Notes: a model not told the origin generated them from the sequence alone. DNA of 64,000 nucleotides from an uncultured Pseudomonadales bacterium (GCA_937773555.1 CALJVT010000006.1:207501-271500), one strand, 5' to 3'; shown: positions 18,922-30,639, counted from the first letter of the stretch. Made by a program: numbers and translations.

Positions 18922-19182
18922 GTGGCCAATTCCGCTGGATCAAAGAAACGCGCTCGCCAGGCAGAAAAACGTCGCAGTCATAACGCAAGCCTGCGCTCCA
19001 TGGCACGCACATACTTAAAGAAAGTTATCGCTGCTATTGACGCTGGTGACAAAGAAGCTGCCCAAGCCGCGTATACAACTGCCGTATCCATCATGGACAA
19101 GAGTGTCTCAAAAGGCATTTACACCATGAACAAAGCTGCTCGTCATAAGAGCCGTTTAAGTGCAAAAATTAAAGCTCTATAA
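18922..19182 (+). CDS. rpsT: 30S ribosomal protein S20
   Basis: This is a small basic ribosomal protein that binds 16S rRNA early in 30S assembly. The 86 residues begin [18 protein letters not shown] and end [17 protein letters not shown], typical of S20. The start codon is GTG (18922), preceded by GGAG at good spacing; a non-ATG start is also known for E. coli rpsT (UUG), where S20 represses its own translation. A strong intrinsic terminator follows. It is divergent from murJ. Confidence 0.97.
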   Translation: MANSAGSKKRARQAEKRRSHNASLRSMARTYLKKVIAAIDAGDKEAAQAAYTTAVSIMDKSVSKGIYTMNKAARHKSRLSAKIKAL

Positions 19183-19198
19183 TCCATTGTAGCGCTTA

Positions 19199-19226
19199 TA
19201 AAAACCGGCTAAGGCCGGTTTTTTTG
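19199..19226 (+). terminator. Rho-independent terminator of rpsT
   Basis: ACCGGC and GCCGGT form a G/C stem extended by A and T runs, with a four-base loop and a run of seven or more T residues, starting about 20 bp after the rpsT stop. Confidence 0.88.
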
Positions 19227-19332
19227 TGCCCAGGCCATACACTTTTATTGGCCTTTGATGGGCTTATAGCCTAAATGAGCTTTAACAGGCTGTAGTTTTT
19301 AGATACTGGATAGAATAGTGAAGTAGTAAAAA

Positions 19333-19600
19333 ATGTGCCGTCTTGCAGCTTATATTGGGCCAGAAATCCCTCTTGAAAGTATTGTCACTGCTCCTACATA
19401 CTCGCTACTTTCCCAAAGTAAAGATGCCTACGAATCTAAAGTGTCTACCAACGGTGATGGATTTGTTATTGCATGATATCTCGATTGCATCCGAACTACA
19501 GGACAGCCTAAGAGATAATTGGGCACTCATCATGCCATCATCTATTGTAGAAACTGGGGGTGATGGAATGGTGCAACAGAGATGGATTATATTGACTTAA
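19333..19600 (+). pseudogene. Remnant of a class II glutamine amidotransferase (N- and C-terminal ends only)
   Basis: From 19333 the frame reads MCRLAAYIGPEIPLE and continues for 47 codons to NGDGFVIA before a TGA where this family normally has Trp. MCR with the catalytic Cys2, and NGDGF, are marks of the EgtC/YafJ-type class II glutamine amidotransferases. In another frame, just after, comes SIASELQDSLRDNW followed by LIMPSSIVETGGDG, which resembles the C-terminal ASEPL...W.LIP stretch of the same family. About 200 residues between them are missing, with a frame change at the join. It therefore looks like a gene collapsed by internal deletion. The assignment is from memory of motifs. Confidence 0.68.
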
Positions 19601-19645
19601 AATTCAGCCACTCAACTAACCATGCGGGCTGGGTAGGTTTAATGA

Positions 19646-22019
<2,374 letters not shown>

Positions 22020-22084
22020 TCAGTAATATTTAAATCGCCTCATACAATAGCGTCTTGCGCTGCGGCGTGTGGCTCATGCTGAGC

Positions 22085-22116
22085 ACAAAAAAGCCCCGCT
22101 AGGCGGGGCTCTTTTT
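22085..22116 (-). terminator. Intrinsic terminator after rpmA
   Basis: AGCCCCGC (22092-22099) and GCGGGGCT (22103-22110) form a perfect 8-bp G/C stem with a 3-base loop. On the minus strand it runs into a T tract, ending the rplU-rpmA transcript before obgE. A T run also exists on the other side. Confidence 0.87.
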
Positions 22117-22149
22117 AAAGACCCCTAAGGCCTTTTTAGGTTCTTTGCC

Positions 22150-22407
22150 TTAAGCCGGTACAATAGTAACGAACTTGCGGTTTTTCGGACCTTTAACAAC
22201 AAATTTAACAGTACCAGTTACAGTAGCAAACAAGGTGTGGTCTTTACCACAGCCAACGTTTGTACCCGCATGGAAATGAGTTCCACGTTGGCGAACTAGA
22301 ATGTTACCTGCTGCAACGGCCTGACCACCAAAGCGCTTCACGCCTAAGCGTTTCGACTCTGAATCGCGACCGTTATTAGTACTACCACCTGCTTTCTTAT
22401 GAGCCAT
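22150..22407 (-). CDS. rpmA: 50S ribosomal protein L27
   Basis: L27 has its N-terminus at the peptidyl transferase centre. The 85 residues begin [20 protein letters not shown] and contain [20 protein letters not shown], the family signature. The N-terminus is the processed-free (gammaproteobacterial) type starting MAHKK. It lies 17 bp downstream of rplU in the standard pair and is followed by a strong terminator. Confidence 0.98.
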   Translation of the reverse strand: MAHKKAGGSTNNGRDSESKRLGVKRFGGQAVAAGNILVRQRGTHFHAGTNVGCGKDHTLFATVTGTVKFVVKGPKNRKFVTIVPA

Positions 22408-22424
22408 GGGTTATCTCCTTACGA

Positions 22425-22736
22425 TTAGGCACTAATGCCAGTAATCTTAACTTCGGTAAACCACTGACGATGACCCATCTGCTTCATGTGGTGCTTACGA
22501 CGCTTGAACTTCATGATGCGTACTTTCTTGCCGCGACCGTGAGACACGATCTCTGCAGAAACCTTCGCACCTTCAACAACAGGAGCACCGATCTTTACAT
22601 CTTCATCGTTAACTACTAAAAGCACACGATCAAAGTCAACGCTAGCGCCCACTTCAATGTTGAGTTTTTCTAGCTTGAGGGTTTCACCCTCTTCTACACG
22701 GTGCTGTTTACCACCGCTTACAATTACTGCATACAT
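22425..22736 (-). CDS. rplU: 50S ribosomal protein L21
   Basis: L21 binds 23S rRNA domain VI region with L20. The 103 residues start [19 protein letters not shown] (start at 22736; an upstream in-frame Met at 22748 adds only MEKS). The C-terminal part [23 protein letters not shown] is the basic L21 signature. It is divergent from ispB across a region with promoters for both, the usual gammaproteobacterial layout. Confidence 0.98.
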   Translation of the reverse strand: MYAVIVSGGKQHRVEEGETLKLEKLNIEVGASVDFDRVLLVVNDEDVKIGAPVVEGAKVSAEIVSHGRGKKVRIMKFKRRKHHMKQMGHRQWFTEVKITGISA

Positions 22737-22866
22737 ACTCTTCTCCAATATGTGCTGATCCGGCTACTAAAAAAAGGCCTGCTGCTAATAGCGCTTTAAG
22801 GGCCACAAGTGGTTCTTAAAAGTGCCATATGACAGGGAGCAAGTTGGACCAGTCACAGGGGGCGTA

Positions 22867-22895
22867 ATTTTACGCTAACTTATCCCGCTTCACAA
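22867..22895 (-). promoter_or_regulatory. Sigma-70 promoter of rplU-rpmA
   Basis: On the minus strand TTGTGA (22890-22895) and TAAAAT (22867-22872) are separated by 17 bp, about 130 bp upstream of rplU, leaving a leader long enough for autogenous control. No named ribosomal leader motif was recognised. Confidence 0.6.
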
Positions 22896-22996
22896 GTATA
22901 TCTAGGCAGTATCTCAAGGTTTTTAGTGGAAGCGCGAAGATACTTAACTTCATGAAAAAACCACCCGCAATACTACACCTCCGCGTAGCACTTTCC

Positions 22997-23025
22997 TTGA
23001 CACTTGCCCTCTAGCTCACTAGCAT
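22997..23025 (+). promoter_or_regulatory. Sigma-70 promoter of ispB
   Basis: TTGACA (22997-23002) and TAGCAT (23020-23025) with a 17-bp spacer lie about 40 bp upstream of the ispB ATG. The 328-bp gap between rplU and ispB (22737-23064) holds this and the divergent rplU promoter; I saw no other gene in it. Confidence 0.6.
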
Positions 23026-23064
23026 GTCGCACTTAACTTTCCAATATTCGATTCCGCATAAACT

Positions 23065-24033
23065 ATGCAGGCTACCGACCTATACACTTCAGTAAAAGAC
23101 GACTTCACAGCCGTTGATGCTGCCATTATTGAGCATCTTAGCTCTCAAGTTCCTTTAGTGGAAAAAATTGGCCAATACATCATAGAAAGTGGCGGGAAGC
23201 GTCTGCGGCCATTATTAGTATTACTTGCAGCTCGTGCGTGTGGCTACCAGCAAGATCAACACATTACCCTTGCTGCGGTGGTTGAATTTATCCATACAGC
23301 CACATTGCTCCACGATGATGTGGTAGACACTTCCGACCTGCGAAGAGGTAAACCAACCGCAAATAATAAATGGGGCAATTCTTCAAGCGTACTCGTTGGT
23401 GATTTTTTATACTCCCGCGCCTTTCAATTGCTAGTTGCTATTGGCCAAGTAGATGTTATGGACACCTTATCCAACGCAACTAATGTGATCGCAGAAGGCG
23501 AAGTTCTGCAACTACTTAACGCCAAAAATCCAGACGTAAGCGAAGCTGACTACTTGCATGTTATTCTCGGTAAAACAGCGATGTTGTTCGAGGCAGCAAG
23601 CCAAACTGGAGCTCAATTAGCCCACGCTAGCGCTGAACAAGTAGACGCCTTGAGACGTTTTGGTCGCCACCTAGGCATTGCATTTCAGCTGATAGATGAC
23701 CTTATGGATTACGCAGGTAATGAGGCTACTATGGGCAAAAATGTTGGAGATGACCTTGCTGAAGGAAAACCTACCCTACCCCTCATTCATGCCATGGCTT
23801 GCGCTACAGATGACGAACGCACGCTGATTCGTCAATCTATCCGACAAGGCAGCTGTGAACACATCGATGAGATCCAGGCCATTCTCATCCGCTGTGGGTC
23901 GCTAGACTATACCCGAGCAAAGGCCTCACAAGAAACCCAAGATGCTCTTACCTGCCTTAAAATAATTGAGGACTCTGCGTATAAAAGGTCCTTAATTGAT
24001 TTATGCACCCTAGCCTTAGCCCGAGAAAACTAA
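23065..24033 (+). CDS. ispB: Octaprenyl / polyprenyl diphosphate synthase
   Basis: The trans-prenyltransferase builds the ubiquinone side chain from farnesyl diphosphate and isopentenyl diphosphate. The 322 residues contain the first aspartate-rich motif in LLHDDVVDTSDLRRGKPTAN (about 85), the second in AFQLIDDLMDYAG (about 212), and GGKRLRPLLVLLAARA (about 45). Close likeness to E. coli IspB in length and motif context points to ubiquinone rather than farnesyl synthesis. Chain length cannot be read reliably. It is divergent from rplU-rpmA. Confidence 0.93.
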   Translation: MQATDLYTSVKDDFTAVDAAIIEHLSSQVPLVEKIGQYIIESGGKRLRPLLVLLAARACGYQQDQHITLAAVVEFIHTATLLHDDVVDTSDLRRGKPTANNKWGNSSSVLVGDFLYSRAFQLLVAIGQVDVMDTLSNATNVIAEGEVLQLLNAKNPDVSEADYLHVILGKTAMLFEAASQTGAQLAHASAEQVDALRRFGRHLGIAFQLIDDLMDYAGNEATMGKNVGDDLAEGKPTLPLIHAMACATDDERTLIRQSIRQGSCEHIDEIQAILIRCGSLDYTRAKASQETQDALTCLKIIEDSAYKRSLIDLCTLALAREN

Positions 24034-24071
24034 TAATGGTATAATGATACATTAATCAGTTATTATCCTTA

Positions 24072-24107
24072 GTTACCATATAGTTAGTACCTAAAAAGTT
24101 ACCATAC
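24072..24107 (+). repeat. 10-bp direct repeat upstream of fabA
   Basis: AGTTACCATA occurs twice, at about 24072-24081 and 24098-24107, 26 bp from start to start (positions good to about 1 bp), between a TATAAT-like hexamer near 24040 and the fabA ATG. It could be an operator for a fatty-acid regulator. It matches no site I know. Confidence 0.45.
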
Positions 24108-24119
24108 GGAAATATAATC

Positions 24120-24635
24120 ATGAGCAGACCTTCTTCCTTTAACCGTGACGAGCTATTGTCCTGTGGCAATGGCGAGATGTTCGGCCTAGGCAACGCACGT
24201 CTGCCCGTGGGCAACATGCTTATGATGGATCGCATTACTCACATTTCTGAAACTGGCGGTAGCAACGATAAAGGCCAAATTATTGCTGAATTGGATATTC
24301 ATCCGGAACTATGGTTTTTTGATTGCCATTTTCCAACTGACCCAGTGATGCCTGGCTGCCTAGGTTTAGATGCTATGTGGCAAATCGTTGGCTTTTACCT
24401 TGGCTGGAAAGGTAACAAAGGCCGTGGCCGAGCACTGGGTTGCGGTGAGGTTAAATTTTTTGGGCAAGTTTTGCCCACGGCTAAAAAAGTAACTTACAAA
24501 ATTGATATCACGCGCTGTATTGAGCGAAAATTAGTCATGGGCATTGCCAATGCCAGTATGGAAGTGGATGGCAGAGAAATTTATACCGCCAAAGATTTAC
24601 GCGTGGGATTGTTTACTAGTACAGACGATTTTTAA
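24120..24635 (+). CDS. fabA: 3-hydroxydecanoyl-ACP dehydratase/isomerase FabA
   Basis: FabA dehydrates 3-hydroxydecanoyl-ACP and isomerises the trans-2 to the cis-3 product, the branch point for anaerobic-type unsaturated fatty acid synthesis. It has 171 residues (E. coli 172). The catalytic His is in [20 protein letters not shown] (about 60-79) and the catalytic Asp in the LGLDAMWQ stretch. The start follows an A/T-rich segment. It is followed after about 54 bp by fabB, the usual operon for the cis-unsaturated pathway. Direct repeats lie in the upstream region. Confidence 0.96.
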   Translation: MSRPSSFNRDELLSCGNGEMFGLGNARLPVGNMLMMDRITHISETGGSNDKGQIIAELDIHPELWFFDCHFPTDPVMPGCLGLDAMWQIVGFYLGWKGNKGRGRALGCGEVKFFGQVLPTAKKVTYKIDITRCIERKLVMGIANASMEVDGREIYTAKDLRVGLFTSTDDF

Positions 24636-24689
24636 GCTATTGATTGCGCCTAAGGCCCATTATTTAACTGCACATTAACGAGGTCTATT

Positions 24690-25907
24690 ATGCGACGTGT
24701 TGTCGTTACCGGATTAGGAATTATATCTTGCATTGGACACAATCAAGATGAAGTTTTAGCGTCCCTAGAAGCAGGTAAATCAGGTATCAGTTTTCAGCCT
24801 GAATACCAAGAAATGGGATTTAAAAGCCATATTGCTGGCAGTGTTGAAATAGATTTTGCTAGCTTAATTGACCGCAAGCTTTTGCGCTTTATGGGCGACG
24901 CTGCTGCTTATGCCTATTTATCTATGCAACAAGCTATAGCTGACTCTGGGTTAACAGAAGACCAGGTGTCTAACCCCCGCACGGGGTTAATTGCTGGCTC
25001 TGGTGGAGCATCTAATGGCAACGTTGTAGAAGCTGCAGATGGTATGCGAGAAAAAGGCCTCCGTCGCGTCGGCCCTTATCGTGTTACGCGCACTATGGCT
25101 AGCACTGTGTCTGCATGCCTGGCGACACCATTTAAGATTAAAGGCTGTAATTATTCCATTACCTCTGCCTGCTCCACCAGTGCGCATTGCATTGGCAATG
25201 CTATGGAGCAGATCCAGCTTAATAAACAAGATGTCGTGTTTGCTGGTGGCGGTGAAGAGCTGCACTGGAGCCAAAGTGTGCTGTTTGATGCGATGGGGGC
25301 ATTATCTAGCAAGTACAACGAAACACCAACAAAAGCATCTCGTGCTTACGACGCAAACCGCGATGGGTTCGTCATTGCAGGGGGCGGTGGTATGCTAGTA
25401 CTAGAGGAGCTCGAGCATGCTAAGGCTCGTGGTGCAAAGATATACGCAGAGTTAGTTGGCTACGGCGCCACTTCAGATGGTTACGACATGGTTTCGCCCT
25501 CAGGTGAAGGCGCTATGCGCTGCATGCAACAAGCCATGAGCACCATTGATAAGCCTATTGATTACATCAATGCCCATGGTACAAGCACCCCCGCTGGTGA
25601 CATACAGGAACTCAAGGCCGTGAAGGCTGTATTTGGTGACCAGTGCCCGCCGATTACTTCTACCAAATCACTTACAGGCCACTCTTTAGGTGCTGCGGGC
25701 GTGCAAGAAGCCATCTATAGCCTGTTAATGCAGGCCAACAACTTCATTGCTGCCTCTGCTAACATAGACCAATTAGATGACGGTGCAGAGGGTATGCCCG
25801 TTGTGACTAAAAAGCAGGACAATGTAAGTTTAACTACAGTGATGTCTAACAGCTTTGGTTTTGGCGGCACTAATGCGAGTTTGGTGTTTACTAAGTACGT
25901 GGCGTAA
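24690..25907 (+). CDS. fabB: 3-oxoacyl-ACP synthase I (KAS I)
   Basis: KAS I elongates acyl-ACP, including the cis-3-decenoyl intermediate made by FabA. The 405 residues are a thiolase fold with the catalytic Cys in [15 protein letters not shown] (about 163), the two catalytic His residues in [13 protein letters not shown] (about 298) and [10 protein letters not shown] (about 333), and a C-terminal [17 protein letters not shown]-like spacing is provided by GAGGTC before the ATG. It follows fabA in the same direction. Confidence 0.96.
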   Translation: MRRVVVTGLGIISCIGHNQDEVLASLEAGKSGISFQPEYQEMGFKSHIAGSVEIDFASLIDRKLLRFMGDAAAYAYLSMQQAIADSGLTEDQVSNPRTGLIAGSGGASNGNVVEAADGMREKGLRRVGPYRVTRTMASTVSACLATPFKIKGCNYSITSACSTSAHCIGNAMEQIQLNKQDVVFAGGGEELHWSQSVLFDAMGALSSKYNETPTKASRAYDANRDGFVIAGGGGMLVLEELEHAKARGAKIYAELVGYGATSDGYDMVSPSGEGAMRCMQQAMSTIDKPIDYINAHGTSTPAGDIQELKAVKAVFGDQCPPITSTKSLTGHSLGAAGVQEAIYSLLMQANNFIAASANIDQLDDGAEGMPVVTKKQDNVSLTTVMSNSFGFGGTNASLVFTKYVA

Positions 25908-25944
25908 CCACCCAAGTTGCCAAGCTCTGCGCTTGCAAAGATTG

Positions 25945-25975
25945 ATTGAATTACCACGCTGCGTGGTAATTCAAT
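25945..25975. terminator. Perfect 14-bp inverted repeat between convergent fabB and plsC
   Basis: ATTGAATTACCACG (25945-25958) and its exact reverse complement (25962-25975) flank CTG. It sits between the ends of two converging genes, where it could act as a bidirectional transcription stop, but there is no long T tract on either side. Confidence 0.5.
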
Positions 25976-25984
25976 GTTATAGAA

Positions 25985-26674
25985 CTAAGAAATCTCTGCT
26001 AAATTTTCTGTCATCCAACCAACCATCTGCGCATGCATCTCTTTTGTAGTCACGTCAGCAATGATAGGCTTGCCAATTCTGACATCCACTTTTCCTGCGT
26101 GTTTCAGCCATTTGTGGGGTGGGGATAAATGGCCACTATTTTGTACTATAGGTAATATGGGCACACCAGCTTGGTGGGCGAGCATGGCAGCGCCTTTGGT
26201 ACAGGGGCCTAGTTTCCCCGGAGGGCAGCGGGTGCCTTCAGGAAAAATGAGTACAGAAATACCTGCACCCAAACGTTCACAGCCCTGCTGGGAAAGTTGC
26301 TTCAGTGCATTGGTTTTGCGTTTACGATCTATGGCAATAGGGTTTAGCATTGCTAGTGCCCAGCCAAAAAATGGAATGTACAACAGTTCTCGTTTAAGGA
26401 CTGTGCTAACCGGCAAACCCATGGTCAGAAGATAAAATGTTTCCCAATCACCTTGGTGGTTGCAGGCCACAACCAGGGGTTGATCCTTAGGTATATTGTT
26501 TAACCCCTTTATTTCGAAGGTTACACCACAAGTTATTTTCATCCAATGCAATACTGTGCGATTACAATAACCAACGAACTTGAATCTAAAATGACGCTTT
26601 ACCACTGGGGAGGTAACAACTAACAGCGTTGAAGCCACGATGGAGATGACACCTAAGCCGATATAAAACAGCAC
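25985..26674 (-). CDS. plsC: 1-acyl-sn-glycerol-3-phosphate acyltransferase
   Basis: This inner-membrane enzyme acylates lysophosphatidic acid to phosphatidic acid. The 229 residues begin with a membrane helix (about 3-22). Motif I is NHQGDWETF (an H-x4-E form instead of the commoner H-x4-D, a variant I recall from other proteobacterial PlsC). Motif III is FPEGTRCPPGK (about 140), and a later conserved stretch is VPILPIVQNSGH. The start appears to be GTG. It is convergent with fabB and lies directly after moaD on the same strand. Confidence 0.87.
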   Translation of the reverse strand: MLFYIGLGVISIVASTLLVVTSPVVKRHFRFKFVGYCNRTVLHWMKITCGVTFEIKGLNNIPKDQPLVVACNHQGDWETFYLLTMGLPVSTVLKRELLYIPFFGWALAMLNPIAIDRKRKTNALKQLSQQGCERLGAGISVLIFPEGTRCPPGKLGPCTKGAAMLAHQAGVPILPIVQNSGHLSPPHKWLKHAGKVDVRIGKPIIADVTTKEMHAQMVGWMTENLAEIS

Positions 26675-26696
26675 TGCTCTAAGGATTAAAATAGGC

Positions 26697-26945
26697 TTAG
26701 CCTCCTGTTACTGGTGGGAAAAAAGCCACTTCGGAAGACTCTGATACCAACGTACCTGGTTTAGCCATTACTTGATCGACTGCAACCAGAAGGTTTTCAT
26801 TATTCAGATGTTGAGCCCAGTGAGGGTGAGTTTGTATGATACGCTCTAGGAACTGTGCTACCGTGAGGCCTCGCTCTGTATACAATTCAGTGCCAGCTAC
26901 ACCCAATTGTTCTTTAAGTTGTCCAAAAAAAAGCACCTTAATCAT
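26697..26945 (-). CDS. moaD: Molybdopterin synthase small subunit (sulfur carrier)
   Basis: MoaD carries the sulfur, as a C-terminal thiocarboxylate, that converts cyclic pyranopterin monophosphate to molybdopterin with MoaE. The 82 residues form a ubiquitin-like fold and end in AFFPPVTGG with the required Gly-Gly. Its ATG overlaps the moaC stop (4-bp overlap). moaE is not next to it in this window. Confidence 0.93.
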   Translation of the reverse strand: MIKVLFFGQLKEQLGVAGTELYTERGLTVAQFLERIIQTHPHWAQHLNNENLLVAVDQVMAKPGTLVSESSEVAFFPPVTGG

Positions 26946-27439
26946 GCACTAGCTCCTGCCTGTGTATCCACCGACCAATGACCACTTTTACCACCTTGTT
27001 TTTCCATTACTCTTATGCCAGTAATAGTCATGCCGCGGTCAACTGCTTTGCACATATCATAGAGCGTTAGAGCTGCAGTAGATGCGGCACACAAAGCTTC
27101 CATTTCAACACCTGTGCGGCCATTGAGCTTGCACATGGTTTCAATACGAACACGATTTAAGTCTACTTCAGGTGTTAACTCCACGCTGACCTTTGACAGC
27201 ATAAGAGGGTGGCACAAGGGGATCAAATCACTACACTTTTTTGCTGCCTGAATACCTGCTATGCGCGCTACTGCTAAAACGTCTCCTTTGTTATGTTTAC
27301 CTTGAGTGATCAAGGCCAATGTTGCTGGCAACATTTCCACAAAGCCTTCTGCTCTAGCCACACGGGTGGTAATCTCTTTTTCAGACACATCCACCATGTG
27401 GGCATGACCTTCGCTGTTTAAGTGAGTTAATTCTGACAT
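26942..27439 (-). CDS. moaC: Cyclic pyranopterin monophosphate synthase
   Basis: MoaC acts on the MoaA product to give cyclic pyranopterin monophosphate in molybdenum cofactor synthesis. The 165 residues show [14 protein letters not shown] (about 15), [20 protein letters not shown] (about 72-91) and [20 protein letters not shown] with the conserved residues and AVDRGMTI. The start at 27439 gives [19 protein letters not shown] as in E. coli. It is coupled to moaD. Confidence 0.96.
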   Translation of the reverse strand: MSELTHLNSEGHAHMVDVSEKEITTRVARAEGFVEMLPATLALITQGKHNKGDVLAVARIAGIQAAKKCSDLIPLCHPLMLSKVSVELTPEVDLNRVRIETMCKLNGRTGVEMEALCAASTAALTLYDMCKAVDRGMTITGIRVMEKQGGKSGHWSVDTQAGASA

Positions 27440-27447
27440 AACGTGAC

Positions 27448-28581
27448 TTATCCTAAATCTACAGACACTTCATTAAATTGCTGTTGCCGCAATACTGGGT
27501 TGGCATACATCGCTAGAGCATATTCTTGTTGTTTGGCAGTAAGGTCTGCAAAACGCTGCTGTAAGGCATCTTCAGATGGATGAGATTGTCCGACACTCAT
27601 TGCATGAGCGGCAAGGTTTGTACTATGTAGTTGATAGTTCTTGGCGATGCTTGAATCTATGGCCGTGGCAATTTCTTCTGGCGTATTAAACTGGCCTTCC
27701 AAGAGTTCACCGAAGGTAATGTGCACCTTACCTTTGTATCCTAAAATGCCCTTAACAATACTTGTCATATCTTCAAATTTAGCTTTAACGTATTCACCAC
27801 TGCTCGCCAAAGCAGCCAGTTCACATGCTTTAGCTTTGTCACAAGGATCAAATTCATAGGCGATAGACACTGGAACGATGTGCAGGCTATTAATATAATC
27901 AGCGTAACTTTGACCTGACTTCTTTTTGCTCATGTAGAGCATTTTCATCACTGCTGCATCGGTGGCGTCAATGCCATCCTTGGCACGGCCTTCTCGCTGA
28001 GCGATCCATATGTTGTGCCCCGTATGGACAGATTGATCAATATAAGTCGACAAATCCATATAGGCTTTCATTTTTTCACGCACACCAGTGGCTGAACGCT
28101 TGACCACAAAACTTTTATTCAAGCGCATAATGTCGCTAACATAAGGCTTTTGCAGTAGGTTATCACCAATAGCCACACGAGCGGTCTCTAAGCCTTGTTG
28201 ATCTAAACCATAACTCACCAAAGCTGCATCTATCGTAATATCACGGTGATTAGAAATAAATAGATAACCTCTACCTGGGTGTAGCTTGTCCAGCCCACTG
28301 TAGGTTAGTTCAGAGACACTGCGCTTAAGCATTTTGCCCATATATTTGGAAATCATCTTCTGCCATGACGCGACATCTGTTACATGGCGAAATTCTCGTT
28401 TTAGAGCCCACTGGATGAGTGGATTTAAAGTTGGTCCTAAAAAAGCCTTTGCACGAGGAAATTTGAAACGTCCCAAAACGTCTAATAGCTCTTTATTATT
28501 CACAAGGGCATCTATTACCGGCCTAACTTCGTCATCGTTATAGGGCCTGATGTCGTGGAACGGATCAATGTCGTTAGTCAT
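27448..28581 (-). CDS. PlsC-domain (glycerophosphate) acyltransferase-like protein
   Basis: The 377-residue cytoplasmic-looking protein has an acyltransferase core: SNHRDITID (about 111; His and Asp separated by five residues), then VVKRS and [13 protein letters not shown], which resembles the phosphate-binding FPEG-type block, then [14 protein letters not shown]. It belongs to the family often annotated glycerol-3-phosphate or 1-acylglycerol-3-phosphate acyltransferase. No membrane helices are evident. Nothing in it suggests pterin chemistry, yet it sits between moaA and moaC, 8 bp from the moaC start and 15 bp after moaA, apparently in one operon. Substrate unknown. Confidence 0.75.
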   Translation of the reverse strand: MTNDIDPFHDIRPYNDDEVRPVIDALVNNKELLDVLGRFKFPRAKAFLGPTLNPLIQWALKREFRHVTDVASWQKMISKYMGKMLKRSVSELTYSGLDKLHPGRGYLFISNHRDITIDAALVSYGLDQQGLETARVAIGDNLLQKPYVSDIMRLNKSFVVKRSATGVREKMKAYMDLSTYIDQSVHTGHNIWIAQREGRAKDGIDATDAAVMKMLYMSKKKSGQSYADYINSLHIVPVSIAYEFDPCDKAKACELAALASSGEYVKAKFEDMTSIVKGILGYKGKVHITFGELLEGQFNTPEEIATAIDSSIAKNYQLHSTNLAAHAMSVGQSHPSEDALQQRFADLTAKQQEYALAMYANPVLRQQQFNEVSVDLG

Positions 28582-28596
28582 TTTATGTAATTCTTA

Positions 28597-29607
28597 TTAT
28601 CCGCCAGTGGCGTTCATAAATCGGAGGATTTGCGGTTTCTCGTGCAAATCAAAATAATGTTTTTCTGGCTTTAAAGCCATTGACGCAATAATGGCCTGCT
28701 TTAAAGGCTCCACCTCTCCGGGCTGGCCACGCAATATAGGCATAAGATCAATGCTGTGTTCATTACCTAAACATAACAACAATCGCCCCTCTACAGTAAC
28801 CCTTACACGGTTGCAGTCACCACAAAAATTATGGCTGTGGGGGGAAATGAAGCCAATGCGGGTACCATGGTTAGGCATACTATAATAGCGAGAAGGCCCT
28901 GCCGTTTTTTTAGGGTGGTGGGTTAAAGGATAACGCTGCTCAATAATTTCACGTACATCATCGCTGGAACAATAAGTAATAGCGCGATCATGGCTTTTAA
29001 TTGTGCCTAGTGGCATTTCTTCAATAAAAGCAATATCAATAGCTTTATCTCGAGCGAACTCTACTAAGTCGAGCACTTCATCATCGTTACTACCGCGCAT
29101 CACCACAGCATTAATTTTTATACGTTCAAAACCTTCTTCAATCGCTGCATTAATACCCTGTAATACCTGTGGCAACTTTCCAGTGCGAGTCATGGCTTTA
29201 AACTTAGCCTCATCTAAAGAATCCAAACTTACATTTAAACGCTTTACACCCGCATTTTTAAGAGCTTTTGCATGACGGACTAATTGAGACCCATTGGTAG
29301 TGATCAGTAATTCATCTAGGCCTTTGAGGCGGCCTATATGATGTAAATTATCGACTAAACCTCTACGAACTAGAGGTTCCCCACCAGTTAAACGTATGCG
29401 ACTCACGCCCAACTCCACAAACGCACGGGCGACCAAATGAATCTCTTCAATGCTCATAATGCTTTCACGGGGCAGAAAAGTCATTTCTTCTGCCATACAA
29501 TACACACACCGAAAGTCACAGCGATCGGTAACGGATATACGCACGTAATCGACTTGGCGTCCAAAATCATCTATTAACTGATGTTGCATAAACTCACTCA
29601 TGGCCAT
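28597..29607 (-). CDS. moaA: GTP 3',8-cyclase (radical SAM)
   Basis: MoaA is the radical-SAM enzyme that starts molybdenum cofactor synthesis from GTP. The N-terminal 4Fe-4S cluster motif is CDFRCVYC (about 29). [12 protein letters not shown] follows, and the C-terminal second cluster is carried by [10 protein letters not shown] with a later Cys in LLCLGNE. It ends with the Gly-Gly needed for activity (NATGG). The start is uncertain: in-frame ATGs exist at 29607, 29601 and 29589; the exact choice does not change the domain content. Confidence 0.95.
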   Translation of the reverse strand: MAMSEFMQHQLIDDFGRQVDYVRISVTDRCDFRCVYCMAEEMTFLPRESIMSIEEIHLVARAFVELGVSRIRLTGGEPLVRRGLVDNLHHIGRLKGLDELLITTNGSQLVRHAKALKNAGVKRLNVSLDSLDEAKFKAMTRTGKLPQVLQGINAAIEEGFERIKINAVVMRGSNDDEVLDLVEFARDKAIDIAFIEEMPLGTIKSHDRAITYCSSDDVREIIEQRYPLTHHPKKTAGPSRYYSMPNHGTRIGFISPHSHNFCGDCNRVRVTVEGRLLLCLGNEHSIDLMPILRGQPGEVEPLKQAIIASMALKPEKHYFDLHEKPQILRFMNATGG

Positions 29608-29742
29608 AATGAATGACCGTTTACAAAATAATTACAGGCTATTATACCTGCCCTTGTCCATCTCTTCTAACTTAGCGTCAGGTCTTTTTCGATTGCCATT
29701 AGTTTAAGTCGTAGTTGGCGGCTTTTAGAAGAGCTATTTGAT

Positions 29743-30636
29743 TTATTTTACTGGCTTAAACACCTGATCGATTACCTTCACCAGCCCAGAACGCCAAGGC
29801 CTTTGGCGTATACCAAAAGTGGACAGTATTTTGCTACAGTCCAGCACGCTGTATGCAGGCCTGGGAGCGTTAGCAGGCCATTCCAGGCTTGTGACTGCCT
29901 CAATCGTTTTAGCCTGAGTAACGCCGTGTTTTTTTGCTGCAGCAAGAATGGCTTCAGCAAAACCTTTCCAGCTTGTCACTTCTGCACCACTATAATGATA
30001 GGTTCCCCAGACATTAATATCACATCCTAGCTGCTGAATGATTGCAATCAATACGCGAGCCACATCATTGGCGTAGGTAGGGCAGCCCTGTTGGTCTGAA
30101 ACAGCCTTCACATGATGATGTTCTTGCAATTGCCTCAAGGTCCTTAATACAAAGTTATTACCGTAGGCACTAAATATCCACCCCACACGAAGAATAATAT
30201 GTTTAGCACAGTGTTGCTTTATCGCTTTCTCTGCTGCAAGTTTGGCTTCACCAAAGCGATTGACTGGAGCCGTATAGGCGTCTTCTTTGTAAGGGACGCG
30301 CTGCAGGCCATCAAACACATAATCACTGGACAGGTGCAGTAATGGCAGGCCCAATTCATCACACGCCTGGGCCAATACTAAGGCCACATCATGGTTAGCA
30401 ACGTGAGTTTTTTGTGGGTTTTCCTGAGCTAAATCGACCACCGAATAACTTGCGGTATTCACCACGTAGTCCGGCTTAGAACTGGAAATAACAGCTTGAA
30501 TGGATTCTAGTTGCATGCTGTTAAGTAGATTGTCGTCAAAACCAACCACAGTCATCCCAGCATTGACTGCTCTTGTACATAGGGCAGAACCCACTTGACT
30601 GGAGGCACCAGTAACCAGAAGTTTTATAATCTTCAT
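29743..30636 (-). CDS. RmlD-like NAD(P)-dependent sugar nucleotide reductase, catalytic Tyr replaced
   Basis: The 297-residue protein has the dTDP-4-dehydrorhamnose reductase (RmlD substrate-binding) fold: VTGASSQVGSAL nucleotide loop, PDYVVNTASY, LHLSSDYVFDG, ILRVGWIFSAYGNNF and YANDVARVL. In RmlD the catalytic pair is Tyr-x3-Lys, usually Y-G-x-x-K; here the corresponding stretch is NRFGEAKLAAEK, with Phe for Tyr. That would weaken reductase activity, so the substrate or role may differ. No rmlA, B or C genes are nearby. It starts 3 bp after the deaminase gene on the same strand, probably one operon. Confidence 0.72.
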   Translation of the reverse strand: MKIIKLLVTGASSQVGSALCTRAVNAGMTVVGFDDNLLNSMQLESIQAVISSSKPDYVVNTASYSVVDLAQENPQKTHVANHDVALVLAQACDELGLPLLHLSSDYVFDGLQRVPYKEDAYTAPVNRFGEAKLAAEKAIKQHCAKHIILRVGWIFSAYGNNFVLRTLRQLQEHHHVKAVSDQQGCPTYANDVARVLIAIIQQLGCDINVWGTYHYSGAEVTSWKGFAEAILAAAKKHGVTQAKTIEAVTSLEWPANAPRPAYSVLDCSKILSTFGIRQRPWRSGLVKVIDQVFKPVK

Positions 30637-30639
30637 AGT

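Noticed and set aside
24987-25398. Frames of 95 and 119 codons overlapping fabB
   Set aside because: They lie entirely within fabB in other frames and have no ribosome site or family likeness.
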